A stretch of 64,000 bases of DNA, from assembly GCF_018139145.2 (NCBI RefSeq), contig NC_059471.1, positions 96,660,914 to 96,724,913 on the forward strand, read 5' to 3'. The position numbers were made by a program, and so were the translations under genes. The notes below the pieces were generated by a model. That model saw only the letters and a program-made list of their open reading frames with translations, had not been told where the DNA came from and made no database searches. The number at the start of each line of letters is the position of its first letter. The stretch's first letter is position 1. This stretch comes from Gymnogyps californianus. Taxonomy: Eukaryota; Chordata; Aves; Accipitriformes; Cathartidae. Shown here one piece after another: positions 48,395 to 60,364 of the stretch.

Positions 48395-51300
48395 CATTTT
48401 TAAATAATTACAAAATGCAAGGAGTTAGAGAAGACACAGTTTAGGACTGGTTTCTTACTCTTAAGGCTCACACAGGAGAATCAGGTCTAAAGGAGTGCTA
48501 CAAGACTCAGATACCCTATGTAAGCAGACTTACCTCCAATCAGGCCTGGTATTTCCCCAAATTCCCAGCTGCATACACAAATAACACACAGTGAAGGCAA
48601 ACTGTAATGCAAATGCAAGGTCATACTCCTCTAAGAACACAGAAAGTTGGTGCATGTTTGAAACCTGGGACCGTAACCTGGACAGCAGCAACTTTCATGG
48701 AGGTGTTAGATCACTGAAGAAATCATTTGACGTGTGCCTTGCAGACAGTGTTACGGCAAAAAAGGATTAGGGCAATCCCTAGACACCTAAGAGAAATAAG
48801 CTTGCCAAACTTGCTTTTTCTGTGTATGGTGAGATCAATACTAGAATACATAGACATCGGAACTGTATGCAGAAGGTGCTAAAAAAAGTGGAGAAGAAAT
48901 AGAAAAACCTCCAAGTAATTTCAGGGATAAAAATGAAGTGTCTTCAAGTGAGACTTAAGGATTTAAGTCTGTATAAATTATCAGTGAGGATAATTTGTTT
49001 GAACAGAGCGCCAGGCCAAGTGATGGATTCTCTGTCATCCCCTTAAGTTTTTGCAAGATATTGAACACAGCAGAATCATTGTGGAGCACATCGCTGTGTC
49101 CTTTGGCATGCAGGAGGTTTTAAAAGATAGCATGAGGATCTTTCTGGCCTTGAAAACTAGATTCTGAGGGCTGTGCTAAAGCTGAAGACTGAAATCTAAA
49201 GAAAATATTTAACATTTTAAACAAATAATGTATTTCCTATTTAAAGAAAACCACTTTTAAAGACTAAGCATTAAGAGTGGGAAAGCACAAGCATTTCCAA
49301 ATGCCACGTTAGCATGACAGAAATTTTAAGAAATAATTTAATTTCTATGAAATATTCTGTGCTCATTCTGTAATTGGGGAAAATTCATGTGAATGTCAGT
49401 CTCGCCTCCTACCAATTATGACCAAAATATTGCCTTCTACTTCCCATCAGTGACACATGAGTACTGGCATTTTTATTTCAAAATTTGTATGTGAGGACAA
49501 AGTGAACATATTAGTAAAAGGTTGTGGTTAGTTAGGTAAACTCCCCGTGGTAAATTTAGTTATTTCCTGATCTCACAACTTAGTAAGACAGGAAAGTCTT
49601 CTGCCAGTCTCTACCTTCTCAACGTATGGCAACTCATTTCAAACTAAGAAGAGATACAAAAAGCTCCCCTTTTGCAATAAAGTAATTAATCACTGTCTGT
49701 TAACATTCATTCCTACTTTTGTGTCACTTTTTAAAGGAATTCCCCACGTTCTTCTTCCAAACTTAGATTTTAGGTATAGTATTATTATTATTAAATTATT
49801 AACATGAAATAAACAATTTAATTCTATGCCTCACAAGGCCATGGTTCTCTGCACATCTTCGCATACTTCCTCCACCCTCAATCCTCTCCCAGTATGTGTA
49901 GAAAAATTAACATAGAAAATGAAAACATAAAAAAGAAAATGAAAATACACATAGAAATGTGGGGAAAAAAAATCTGTAAAAGAATAGCAAGGTCAAGAAG
50001 TGCAAATATTAAACCCACTCACATTAAAAACTGAGAAATGCAATTAAGTTAATCAACCTGTCATTCAGATTTCAACAATGGGTTTCTACATGAATTACAT
50101 GAGAGACAAATAACAGAAATATTACAAACGTGAGTTTGGAATTTAGCTTTAAAATACACAAGTATATACATTTGAGGTAAACTTTCTGAATGAGATCAGA
50201 CAGACTAATAGCTGATATGATGGGAAAGAGAAAATAATGAATTAAGAGAAAGCAAAAAAGCACACAGCAAAGGCTTCATCTGTTGTGTAGTGTCTTTTGT
50301 AGTCTACAAAAAGCTATTTTAGAGCAGAGATACCATTTTCTTCTAAAAGTCCCAAAATCTATGCATTGTGAAGGATCATGTATATCCCTAGTAGCAAACA
50401 ATAATTATTGATTTAATAATAGCCTGGAAGCAGACCTCAGACAACCACACATAAAGGGATAAGGAGTAAGGCCTCCGAGGTCTCAAAGGTAGCTTTGTCT
50501 CTGTAGAAGTCTCAACTTTTTCCAGAACAAGAACAAAGATGGGGACATACTACAGAACTAAATTTCTTGAGTTAAAATTAACTCATTAGTGACAGGTTTG
50601 AACAGCACCACATAATATTTTAGCCACGTACCAGCTTCAGAAGTCTGTTCAATTCAGGTAATACAGAAATACAGTTTTCTACATGGCAAAACAGGACAGA
50701 TTTTTTAGAACTATGATGAAAATTAATGACTATATTATGAAATCAATGACACCAGCCGCCAAGTATTTGAAGCCCAATTATATGAGAGGCACCCTGAGAA
50801 AATCCCAGCTAAACTGTTTGGATTCTCTAATTTCCAACAGTCACTAAAACAGAAACACAACTCAAGCACTGAAACACTTGTAGTGTATATTTTGTATCAA
50901 GTGTACACAGTTTAAGCCAACATAAACAGCCAGGCCCTGTAACCTAACAAAAAGGTGTAATTCTCAATCATTCATCTTATTTCTCCTCTCCCGATACATC
51001 CAGCTACCATGGGCAGGGAGATCTAGCTCTTCACCAGTGGCCATCAAATCCAGCCTTGCTGCAGCTATAGGAGTCAGAAAGGAGCCTCTGCCCTTCGCTT
51101 ACAGGACTGCAGAAACAGCAGAAGGGATACTTCAGCTGGCACCATCTGCAAAAGCCGTGGCTTTCTCTGGAGGGCAAGTCAGAAAAAAAGCCTAACTTGG
51201 AAACTCAGAATTGCCCTAGAAACCCCAATCATTTTCCATTAGCCAGGGAGGAAATACAGTCAGTATTCCCCTGAGACTAAAGATAGCCTTTGTGAATGCC

Positions 51301-53005
51301 CCACCAAAGTCATCAAAGCTAATGCCCTTCAACTAATACTCCAGCAGAAAATAACGCTACCTAAAAGAGGGGAAAAAAGTCTAGCATGACAAAGTGGGAG
51401 CATAAAATGGATTTATCAGAGGGGAAGGAAAAGGATTATAATAATGAACATTTCAGTAAAACCAGCTTGAGAGAGATTAACATTCAGTTGTTAAAAAAAA
51501 AAAAAGAAAGAAAAAAAAATCACAGTAAAGTGACTGCCTTGGAAGAGAAAAAACATGTTAGATTTTCAAGGTGTCGTGCAGGCCAAATGTCTTTATCAGT
51601 AGAGTTGGTGGAAAACCTAGGTGACTAAATGGTAACCATGTAACCAGCTTGTAAAATAAGAGAAGCTTCTTCATAAGGGTCTTGGAGTAATACAGACTGG
51701 AGATGGAAAAGGTAAAAGAACATTTGAGACAAGTAGAGCAGGCAACAAAAACATCTATGAAGTTTAATAACAAGACAGCAGCATTTCTTTCATCACATAA
51801 CCAAGAAAACACGCAACTGCCACTCAAGGAAAGTCTGTGCTATTTCAGAAACATTTGGTCTAAGAGACAAAATGTTTTATCAGTTCTGATACACTTCCAT
51901 ATAAAATACCAAATTTGAGGATTGAAGATCCATAGCATTTTCTGAATAAAATATTCCCCAGTTCAAAAGTGGACAATTAAATGGACATATTTTGACAGAG
52001 CATGACCACTGAGGAATAATAGGAAAAAAAACCTCTCAGTGAGCAGGTAGCAGTCAAAATTCAGATGAAAACCAGGAATTGTGTAACAAGACTTGTTTGA
52101 CAAAATGACTGTTAAATGGACCTTTTTAACAATATCTGTTTAGTTATTCAGCCATTATGTCTTTTGCCTGGGCTACCTTTTCCTTTTGTTTTTCATTCCC
52201 TAGACCTTTTGATAAATTTTTGTCACAATCTCTGACTGCATTAAATGTAAAGAACCCGATGGACATGAAATCTAGGCTCACATTCCTCTTTCCCACTGAA
52301 CAATTTAACCTCTACTGCTAGCTTCAAAATTCATGCCTCAGTGCCGCTGCTCACCAAGTTACTTAACGTCTGTGCTTTTGATAACAGCTACATGTTTTCT
52401 TTCTAAAACTTCATTTTTTACACCATATCACTCCCCAAAAGCCTCACAGCTAAGTCTGATTTAATTTTAACTCCCTAAGAATTTTCCAGCTTCCCAGATT
52501 TATATCATCCATAGGTTTGATCAGCTCTTCACTATGTTCCAAGACATTACTTACTTAATGAGAAGTAAAGCAAAAGGAAATTTCTGTGGGACAAAACTTT
52601 CTTCTAACTTGAATCATTAAAATGAAATCAAACTCAAAGTAATTATTGAACCAGTCACAGTTTATGAACAGCTTAAAGTATTTAAGCAAGTAAGTAGTCC
52701 ATCTGGCTTCAAATTCTTATGAGCTTTCTAAGTTTTGCTGAATCAAAGGACCTATAGCAGGCTTCTTGGAATGACTGCTACCTTCTGAAGGTTTCAAAAC
52801 TCATTACGAGCACTACTACCACTCTCCCCCATGACCCACAAATGCAAAGCAATCCTTTTTTAGGTTGAAAATTTCCAGGTCTGTCTATGAAAAAAAAAAA
52901 AGAAAAAAGAGAGATAGTTGAAACTTTTTTTTTAAAAAAAGTGTTTCTTTTCACTGAAAGACTTTGTGAAAGAAAAGATTCACAAAATCTTTTTGCAAGA
53001 AATTC
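48395..53005. other. Noncoding stretch without recognisable genes
   Basis: AT-rich, low CpG, with A-rich runs near 51493-51520. No exon, RNA gene or mobile element was recognised. Confidence 0.5.
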
Positions 53006-53007
53006 AC

Positions 53008-53650
53008 AGAATCATTTGCATTGGAAAAGACCTTTAAGATCATCAAGTCCAACCATTAACCTAGCACTGCCAAGTCCACCACTAAACCATGTCCCTAAGT
53101 GCCACATCTACACGTCTTTTAAATACCTCCAGGGATGGTGACTCACCCACTTCCCTGGGCAGCCTGTTCCAATGCTTGATGACCCTTTCAGTGAAGAAAT
53201 TTTTCCTAATGTCCAATCTAAACCTCCCCTGGCGCAACTTGAGGCCATTTCCTCTCGTCCTATCACTTGTTACTTGGGAAAAGAGACCGACATCCGCCTT
53301 GCTACAGCCTCCTTTCAGGCAGTTGTAGAGAGCGATAAGGTCTCCCCTCAGCCTCCTTTTCTCCAGGCCAAACAACCCCAGTTCCCTCAGCCGCTTCTCA
53401 TGGGACTTGTGCTCTAGACCCTTCACCAGCTTTGCTGCTCTTCTTTGGACACGCTCCAGCACCTCAATGTCTTTCTTGTAGCGAGGGGCCGAAAACGGAA
53501 CACAGTATTCGAGGTGCGGCCTCACCAGTGCTGAGTACAGGGGACGATCGCTTCCCCAGTCCTGCTGGCCACACTGTTTCTGATACAAGCCAGGATGCTA
53601 TTAGCCTTCTTGGACACCTGGGCACACTGTCGGCTCATATTCTGCAATTT
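53008..53650 (-). mobile_element. CR1 LINE, 5'-truncated, different subfamily
   Basis: The plus strand begins with 'tcacagaatcatttgcattgg', followed by the 'gatcatcaagtccaaccatt' block typical of another avian CR1 3' end than those at 33 and 47 kb. The minus strand keeps a 168-codon frame (53588 to 53082) with [14 protein letters not shown], the [19 protein letters not shown] block, SDRTRGNG and HWNRLPREV near the C-terminus. The RT catalytic part is absent because of 5' truncation near 53650. On the minus strand the 3' end shows a degenerate ATTCTGTG octamer. Confidence 0.93.
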
Positions 53651-53654
53651 AATA

Positions 53655-56600
53655 ATTCTTGCAATTATTTTTTGGCTCTGTAGGACAATACTGGAGCTCA
53701 AACTTGAAAGTTACTATTTTAAACAGAAGATTCTCTCAATAATAGAGCTGTGTATTTCATCCAAAAGAAACTGGTCCTGATTTAACAATTTTAAGAGCGT
53801 TGCGGGGGGGGGGGGGGGGGGGGGGGGAACACAGAGCAAATGCCACAGAACTCCACAGAAATCACCAAGACTTCAAGCCCTGAAGAGTCTTATTTACATA
53901 CTTATCTCCATCCACCTTAGTCATAATATCCCACTTCATGTGAAAACTCAATGGCTCTATGCTGGAATGGGCCAACTTTTGCATGTTGAGTGTCTAAATG
54001 TATAGCTAAAAAGTGACATTTGGCAGAGTTGTGAAATACATCTCTGATTTTACCAGATCCTCTCCCCTCAACTGCCCAGTATTTAAAAATTTTTTTTTTA
54101 CATTCACGAAATTACACCTAGTCATTTTTCCTTTTGTAACATTCAGATATAGACTGGGTTCAAGTAGAAAGGGAGGTTACAGTTCTGTTCTTAGTCTTTC
54201 CATTCTCAGTCACCATCTACAAGTCGTAATCTGTAGTGATGAAGTAAAACAAAAAGTGACTGCTGCAATGGAGGCAGCAGCAGACAAGGATTTACACAAG
54301 ATCACTTGGACGGTGTTCAGCACATCCCAAGTTTTAGCTGGACACAGCACAGAGATGTGAATTACTGGCAGTCTTTGGGAGTTAAAAGTTAAGAAACATA
54401 AGGCTGATGAAAAAGGATGAAGAAACATATTGCCCCAGAACAGCTACTGTCTCTGGATGCTGCAGCTCCTTGAAATTCCACCTTGCCAACACTGGTCCAA
54501 ACGCTACATGAAATAAAAGGCTCCGATACAAGCCATGCACCACTGCTCCTAGCTGATAGCAGACTGGTCCCCAAAACAAAGCCAGAGCCCTGCAGTAGAT
54601 AGATGGGCTCCTTATCTCGGCATTGGGAAGAGATAGGTCTCAGAAGGACAAAACAGAGTGCCCAGCCAAAGCTGGAAACAACCCAGGCCTAACCAAGTGT
54701 AGACACTGATCTTAAGTGTCTCCTACCTTAGCCTGGACCCTGTGCTGCAGGCTAGGGCCTTACTTCCACCTGCCATCCAGAACCCGGAATCATCGCCCAA
54801 GGTCAGGTACCTCTGCTCGTTCTTTCAGCAGATGAGCGGGACTCTTTCCAAATGGTCTGAAGGGAAAGATGGGTAAGTAGCTCAGGTACTTCCCTGACAG
54901 GACAGCCTTGTGACTACAGCACAATCACAGCCCAGTCCCACATCTCTAAAGACGCTAACTGAACCCTCAGGCTAGCAGCTCTGCGGGGTGAGCAGCCTTG
55001 CCTTTCACTCGCTGCACAAACTGTACAGCAAAGAACCGGACCACAGAAAGTGAGAGTGAGTGGAGCCATGACTGGCACTAATGTGGAGAAATCAGAAGAT
55101 TCTTGAGTTCGTTGGTCTTTGGCTTTTTCCAACAACGATGTTCCCAGGAACGTTTTACATTAAACCAAGCACACAACAGAGTTTATGAGATACTTATGCT
55201 ACAGTTTTAGAAGTCACAAGCCATTCAACAGAACCCCTCTGTTCAAAAGCATCTTCGCCATACTCAACAAAAGCTTACACTTTTACAGATTCCTAATTTA
55301 ACATGCAAATGCCCACATCAGCAAACATTTGTGATAACATGGTTTACTGGCTTGGTCTGTGTAATTGATCATACGCATGTTTATCTGGTGAGGTAAAATG
55401 TGTTAAACTGAATAACGCTCACAAGGCATTTGCCATCAGAAAACTGATGCAGCACACTACCACTTAGGGTAGTCCAGCTTGTTCTGACTGAACAAGCAAA
55501 ATAAAAACTTTTTTAAACTTCATCAAATGACCAGATTTGGGTCAATGGAGATAGCACTGTTATGTCTGTATCTTTAATATGCTGTTAAATATTCATTCCA
55601 ATTAGAAATTATTTGTGCATGGAGTAAAGGAACAAGGGAGACAATGTTTACAAGTTTCAGGAAACACCAAGATAGGACAAAATTAAAAAAAACAAAAAAA
55701 ATTTATAAAATTTGTGTAATTGGGTGATGATTAAAGGTAAAACCGCAGAGAAGCAAAGAAAAAAACAGAGAAACAAAAACAGAAAAGAAGGCATATCTAA
55801 AAGGAGAAAAAGCAATCGGCAACAGTTTCAGTCTCTGAAATTAGAGGACTTGCAATTTCTTTGCATTCTCAGGAGCCAGCAGGATGCAAGGCTGTAGGAG
55901 GTGATGTCAGAAGTACGTCTGTCCCTGGCCACTGGGCTCAGCAGAGACCTGATAAGCAGTTTTTTGTTTTGCTTCAGGCTCTGGCTTCCATTTTATCACA
56001 GGTTTCATAAGAATTTACAACTTTATTTGTGGGCAACACAGACTTCATGTAACTACAATCTGAGTCAAGGACAGCATGTGACTTTCATTTTGACTTCAGA
56101 ATTATTATTATTTTTATTATAGAGTGCACAACCACCTCAATTATCAGGAACACTAAGAACCATCCAGATAAAAACTAAAAAGGACAATCAACTATTTGTA
56201 AGGCATTAGAGAATAACTAGAGAGCCAGCCACCCTCCCCAAAACAAAAAGAGAAATACACCAAGTTTAGTTGATATTAAAAAGGAAAAAAAAAAAAAAAA
56301 AGGTATTTCATAATACTGAAATATACAACCTGTCTTCTCAGAGGATTTTGCATTAGAAAAGTATAACCGAAATGGTTTCCAAAGAACTAATTTCATTCAA
56401 TAAAAAAAAAAAAAAAAAAAATATACAGCAGTGTCCACTTCCTGAGATAACATTGGAATAAAAATTGCTTGAGAAGTGTGCTATGGCTGGTGCATTCTCT
56501 TATCTATTTAAGACCATGTATTATGGTTTAAAGTATGGTTTTAAATAGATGTGAAAGTCTAACCCTCTGAGTACATTTCTAGTGAAGTTCTGTTCCATGG

Positions 56601-57320
56601 CGTCTGGTACTAAATTGCTTTTAGAAAAAAATTAAAACTTACTGTCATCTGCGCTGACTGAAATCTCCTTTAATGTCAGACTGCCAGTGGTTCAACTTCA
56701 CGATCTAACTACATTAGTTACCAAATAAAGAGGAAAACAAGATTTTTCTTACACTTTTTTTTTCTTTGGTATCATATTCCATTATAGGAAATTAAAATGA
56801 AAAAAATTACTCTTAAAAGTATGTTTTGCTATTGTTGAACAAATAGGAAAACTCTAAAAAGCATTCAAGATCATCAAAATAACTGAGCTAACGAGAGGGC
56901 TGATTTTTCTCCCATTCTTGAGAAAGAAGAGTGTGTTGGGAGTGTTTGGTGGGGTACATAATTAACCCCTTCTTTCAAACAGGCTCTATTGCGTAACTTT
57001 CGTAATTTAAAAAACTCCATTGAATCTCTTTTTGTATGATTTATCTTTTTATTTCAGAAAAACCTTTGATTTTACTTTTTTTTTTCTTAAACAGAAAAGT
57101 ATTTTAGTCTCATTTTTAATACAGGTCTTAGCTTTCTCAGGCAAGTATAGAAAACTCTGTGGGACAATGTGAACTTTAAGAAGTATGAAATAGGCACTTC
57201 TTCATGAAACCTTCAAAAATGGGTTTAGCTAGTATTGTCTTGCCATGTATTTTTATCTTAGTACTGCTGGAAAAAAAAAAAGTGACCTACTAAAACCTCT
57301 AGAAAAATCAAGTCTGACGC
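53655..57320. other. Noncoding stretch left of the candidate exon
   Basis: Contains the G24 run at 53804-53827, poly-A runs near 56285-56302 and 56402-56420, and otherwise unremarkable AT-rich sequence. If the exon at 57.3 kb is real, this is intron of the same minus-strand gene. Confidence 0.5.
53804..53827. repeat. G24 homopolymer
   Basis: Twenty-four G on the plus strand, read directly. It lies about 150 bases right of the CR1 copy. Confidence 0.95.
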
Positions 57321-57324
57321 TTAC

Positions 57325-57500
57325 ATATAGAACGGGTATATTCAAAGGCCAACTTTGACTTAGGGAGGCCAGTCGTCTTTGTCTCTCTTGTCAGTCTGTA
57401 GCCAGTGTGGACAGAGAAAGCCTCCTCTAGAGGGTCATTCAGAGCAGAAATCGGCTTGGGGTCCTCCGTATCACCCACTGGAGGCGCTGATTTATTGTTA
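57325..57500 (-). CDS. Candidate internal coding exon, gene unknown
   Basis: The minus strand shows a 176-base block bounded by an acceptor (TTCCTGTGGTCAG, AG at 57502-57501) and a donor (TATAT then GTAAGC, GT at 57324-57323). Only one of its three frames is open. That frame spans the whole block, entering after one base that completes a codon and leaving one base over, so it gives 58 full codons. The predicted peptide is hydrophilic and well mixed (NNKSAPPVGDTEDPKPIS ... then DPLEEAFSVHTGYRLTRETK ... ending FEYTRSI), unlike the low-complexity products elsewhere in the window. The frame ends in a stop soon after the donor, as expected of intron. I recognise no family or motif. Partner exons would lie to the right (5') and left (3'), and I could not find them. 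It could still be a chance frame or a dead exon. Confidence 0.45.
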
Positions 57501-57504
57501 CTGA

Positions 57505-58655
57505 CCACAGGAACCCAAGAAGACTAACTTTCCCACGTTAGAGTTAACCTTTGTATATACCCCAACATCCATTCCTGTAACTCCTTATAGGGTGTAGCAC
57601 TGTGTTTGCACTGATTCTGTACCTCACAGCTGGTTGTATGGATGCAAACTCATAAGCCTTACCACGGGGAGACTCTTACTTCATTTGTTACTGGGTTGGA
57701 TGACTACATAATTCTTGTTTCATAACTTCTACATCTTTTTAATATTTAAATGCCATTTTCATGTCTAACGGTCAAGTCATCCTTTATTCTTAATAACTTA
57801 TTTTCTCCAAGTCCTTATTCAGTCCAAGTCTAATATAGCTTTAGTCCTTGTATGTTTGGATAAGGAAAGAATCTAGCTGTAATCTTACCATATTTATAGG
57901 AAAAGAGATTTCATCTTCCATGTTCATGACTCAAAAACTGTATTTTCCATTTTATTATATAGGTAAGCATTTCGTTATATGGGTAAGCCTGTCCTCAACT
58001 TTTCCAGGTTTTTTTTTTTTTTTGCATTTAGGTTTTTAATTCAGTCCATCTGAAGATAAACTGCAAGGAATAACAAATGCCCAGCTTACTTTGAGCAAGC
58101 ACAGAATTAAAGCTGAATACTGACACCTCAGAACAAAGATCTCAATAGGCACTAAACTTCACGTATCAACGTGGTATAATGAGGACTGCTACAGTCTTCA
58201 AAGAAAACTGATTTTTTTTTTTAGTTTGGGAAGTTATTAGGCCCAAGAAAAAAATCTGTCCTTCTCAACATGTTTTCTTCACCAATAATTCCGTTATGCA
58301 TCTGGAGTGGCATACTGTCAGCATTTTCTTTAGGGAACTGCAATTTGTCCTCATTTTATATACTAATAGCCATACTCAGTCACACCAAAGATACATCTAT
58401 CCCCATATTGTGTCTTTAGCAAAGGCTGAGAGCAGAGGTTTGGGGAAGAGCACTAGGACAGGAAAAGCTTGCAGGGATGCACCTCAGGATCTGTCCCCCG
58501 CCCCCCCAGCCTTCAGGGACCGGGCTTTGTGTTCTAAGCAAGTGGTGATGCTTTTGCACTGAAAGCCCACACCCAGATAAACTTTTAGTATGTAGAGTGG
58601 CTCACAGGTGAACTATGCACTATGAAAAAAAAATACCACCTCCTACTTGTTCTGA
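57505..58655. other. Noncoding stretch between exon candidate and old CR1
   Basis: AT-rich with a T15 run near 58008-58023. No further exon was recognised, although the gene's upstream exons would be expected in this direction. Confidence 0.45.
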
Positions 58656-58659
58656 ATCT

Positions 58660-60360
58660 GTCACTTGATAATTTTATTTGATTCCCTCTGGGTCTTGTAC
58701 TACAAGAGACAGTTAATGAGCATTCCCTGTTCATTTTTTCCATTACACTCCTATATAGATTTTTATCATTTTCATCTTTAGCTATTTCTTTGCCAGGCTG
58801 AAGATTCTTAATTTATTTAATTGCTCTTTATCATCACTTCCATCCATTTCTAGTTCTACTATCTCTCCTTTTTTTCCTCACCCTTCTGCACCTAGAGGTC
58901 AAGTCAAAAGCACAGGCGGTTTATAGACTGGCATAGCAGACTTCTGCTCTGTTGGCCATTCTTCCCTAATAATTTTTTTTGACCAGTCCTAAACACTTAA
59001 CCAATGCTTACCATGGTAAGCTCTCTACAACATCGCTTCCTTTGGTGCGAATAGTTTACAGTCTCAATAATAGCGGGATTGTTCTCCCCTGCATGCATTA
59101 CTTCATAGTATCAGCATCAAGCTTCATCCCCAGTTACTAAGCACCACATGATCCCTCTTTGGCTCTTCATAATTAGCTTTCATTTTTGCTACCCTCATTA
59201 ACTTAGAATCACTCTGCACTCACTCTTCCAGATCACCAATGCATATGCTGACTAGTGTTAAACCTAGCACAGATCCATGCGCAACTCTACCGGTAACCGC
59301 CATCCCCTCTGTGAAAACAGGTCATTTATTCCTACCCCATCTTTTAACCAACTATCAGTCTAGGACAGAACTTTCCTCTTATGTCAGAGCAGTTTCATTT
59401 TGCTCAGCACCTTTGCTGAGTAGTTCTCAAAACGCTTTCTGAAACCCAAGTGTACTGCATCAGCTAGATCACACTTACTCACAGCCTCAACAGTGTCTTC
59501 AAAGAACTCTACCAGACCTGTGAGGCTGTTCTGACTCTTTCCTGGTATATCAAATTTGTCCATGAATCCATTAGTTTTCTTCTTCACTATATTTACCAGC
59601 AAGTTGGCTGTATGAGTGCGAGTTATACTTGTCCTGTTCTTTCCTATAGGCTTTCTGGACGCCTTTTTAAAAACTGGCATCACCTTTGGCACCCTCAACT
59701 TCACTGCTACCACAGCAGTATTGTGCTGTTAAACACCACCATTACCAGTTCAGCAATTTTATACCGAGAGATCTTCTAGAGGTCTTGGGTGCATCCAGAG
59801 CTGGCAATTTGCTGTAACTCATTTTTATCATTTTGTTCTAAAAAAAATTGTCCCAGTACCACTTTGATTTGGAACAAGTGCCTCAATAGGACCTTGTGCT
59901 TCTCTCCCCACAGAGAAGAGATTTTGTTTGGGAATCTGAGCTCCTGCACAGTGAATATGAGTATCTCATACTCTTTCAGCTACAGCGCAATCTTCTTTGA
60001 GCTCTTTTAGATCTTAGTTATCTATTGGCCCAATGGCCTTCCTGTTTCTCTTGGTTTTGAAAGAGTATTTACGACAAGCTTCTCTGCCTTTTACAAATCA
60101 CATATCAGGCTTTAACTTGTTTTACTGTATATTTTATGTTTAATTTGCCTGATTTTCACCTTTTTTTTTGGACATAAGTTTTTGAAGGATATCCTTCTGT
60201 TCCTTACAGCCTGCTCAACCTTGCTAATTGTTTTTTAAAATCTTTTTAAAGGGTCAGAGAAGCAGTTGTTAGGGGATATGCATTTGTTCTGAGTCTCTCC
60301 ACACTGGCTGCAAGCATTTTACTCTTTTGACAGTTGCTCTTACCAGGCTTTCCATAGAAA
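58660..60360 (-). mobile_element. Ancient long CR1-like LINE relic
   Basis: Read on the plus strand, the block keeps, in order, the antisense landmarks of old amniote CR1 elements. A 'ccattacactcctatatag' segment with 'tttgccaggctgaagattct' (58740-58810) corresponds to the RT C-terminus. Next come 'atgatccctctttggctctt', 'gatcaccaatgcatatgctg' with 'cacagatccatgcgcaa' (the GSVLGP-LF motif region), 'tttattcctaccccatcttt', and 'aacgctttctgaaacccaag' (the FSKAFD region). The minus-strand translation near 59384-59600 still shows an LVEFFEDTVEAVSKCDLADA stretch followed by VHLGFRKRFE, a decayed form of the vDvVYLDFSKAFD motif. Similarity thins out around 60240-60360 and the right border is uncertain. 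Stops and indels are numerous. It is much older than the three CR1 copies at 33-53 kb and has kept about 1.7 kb of the element body. Confidence 0.75.
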
Positions 60361-60364
60361 CCCT

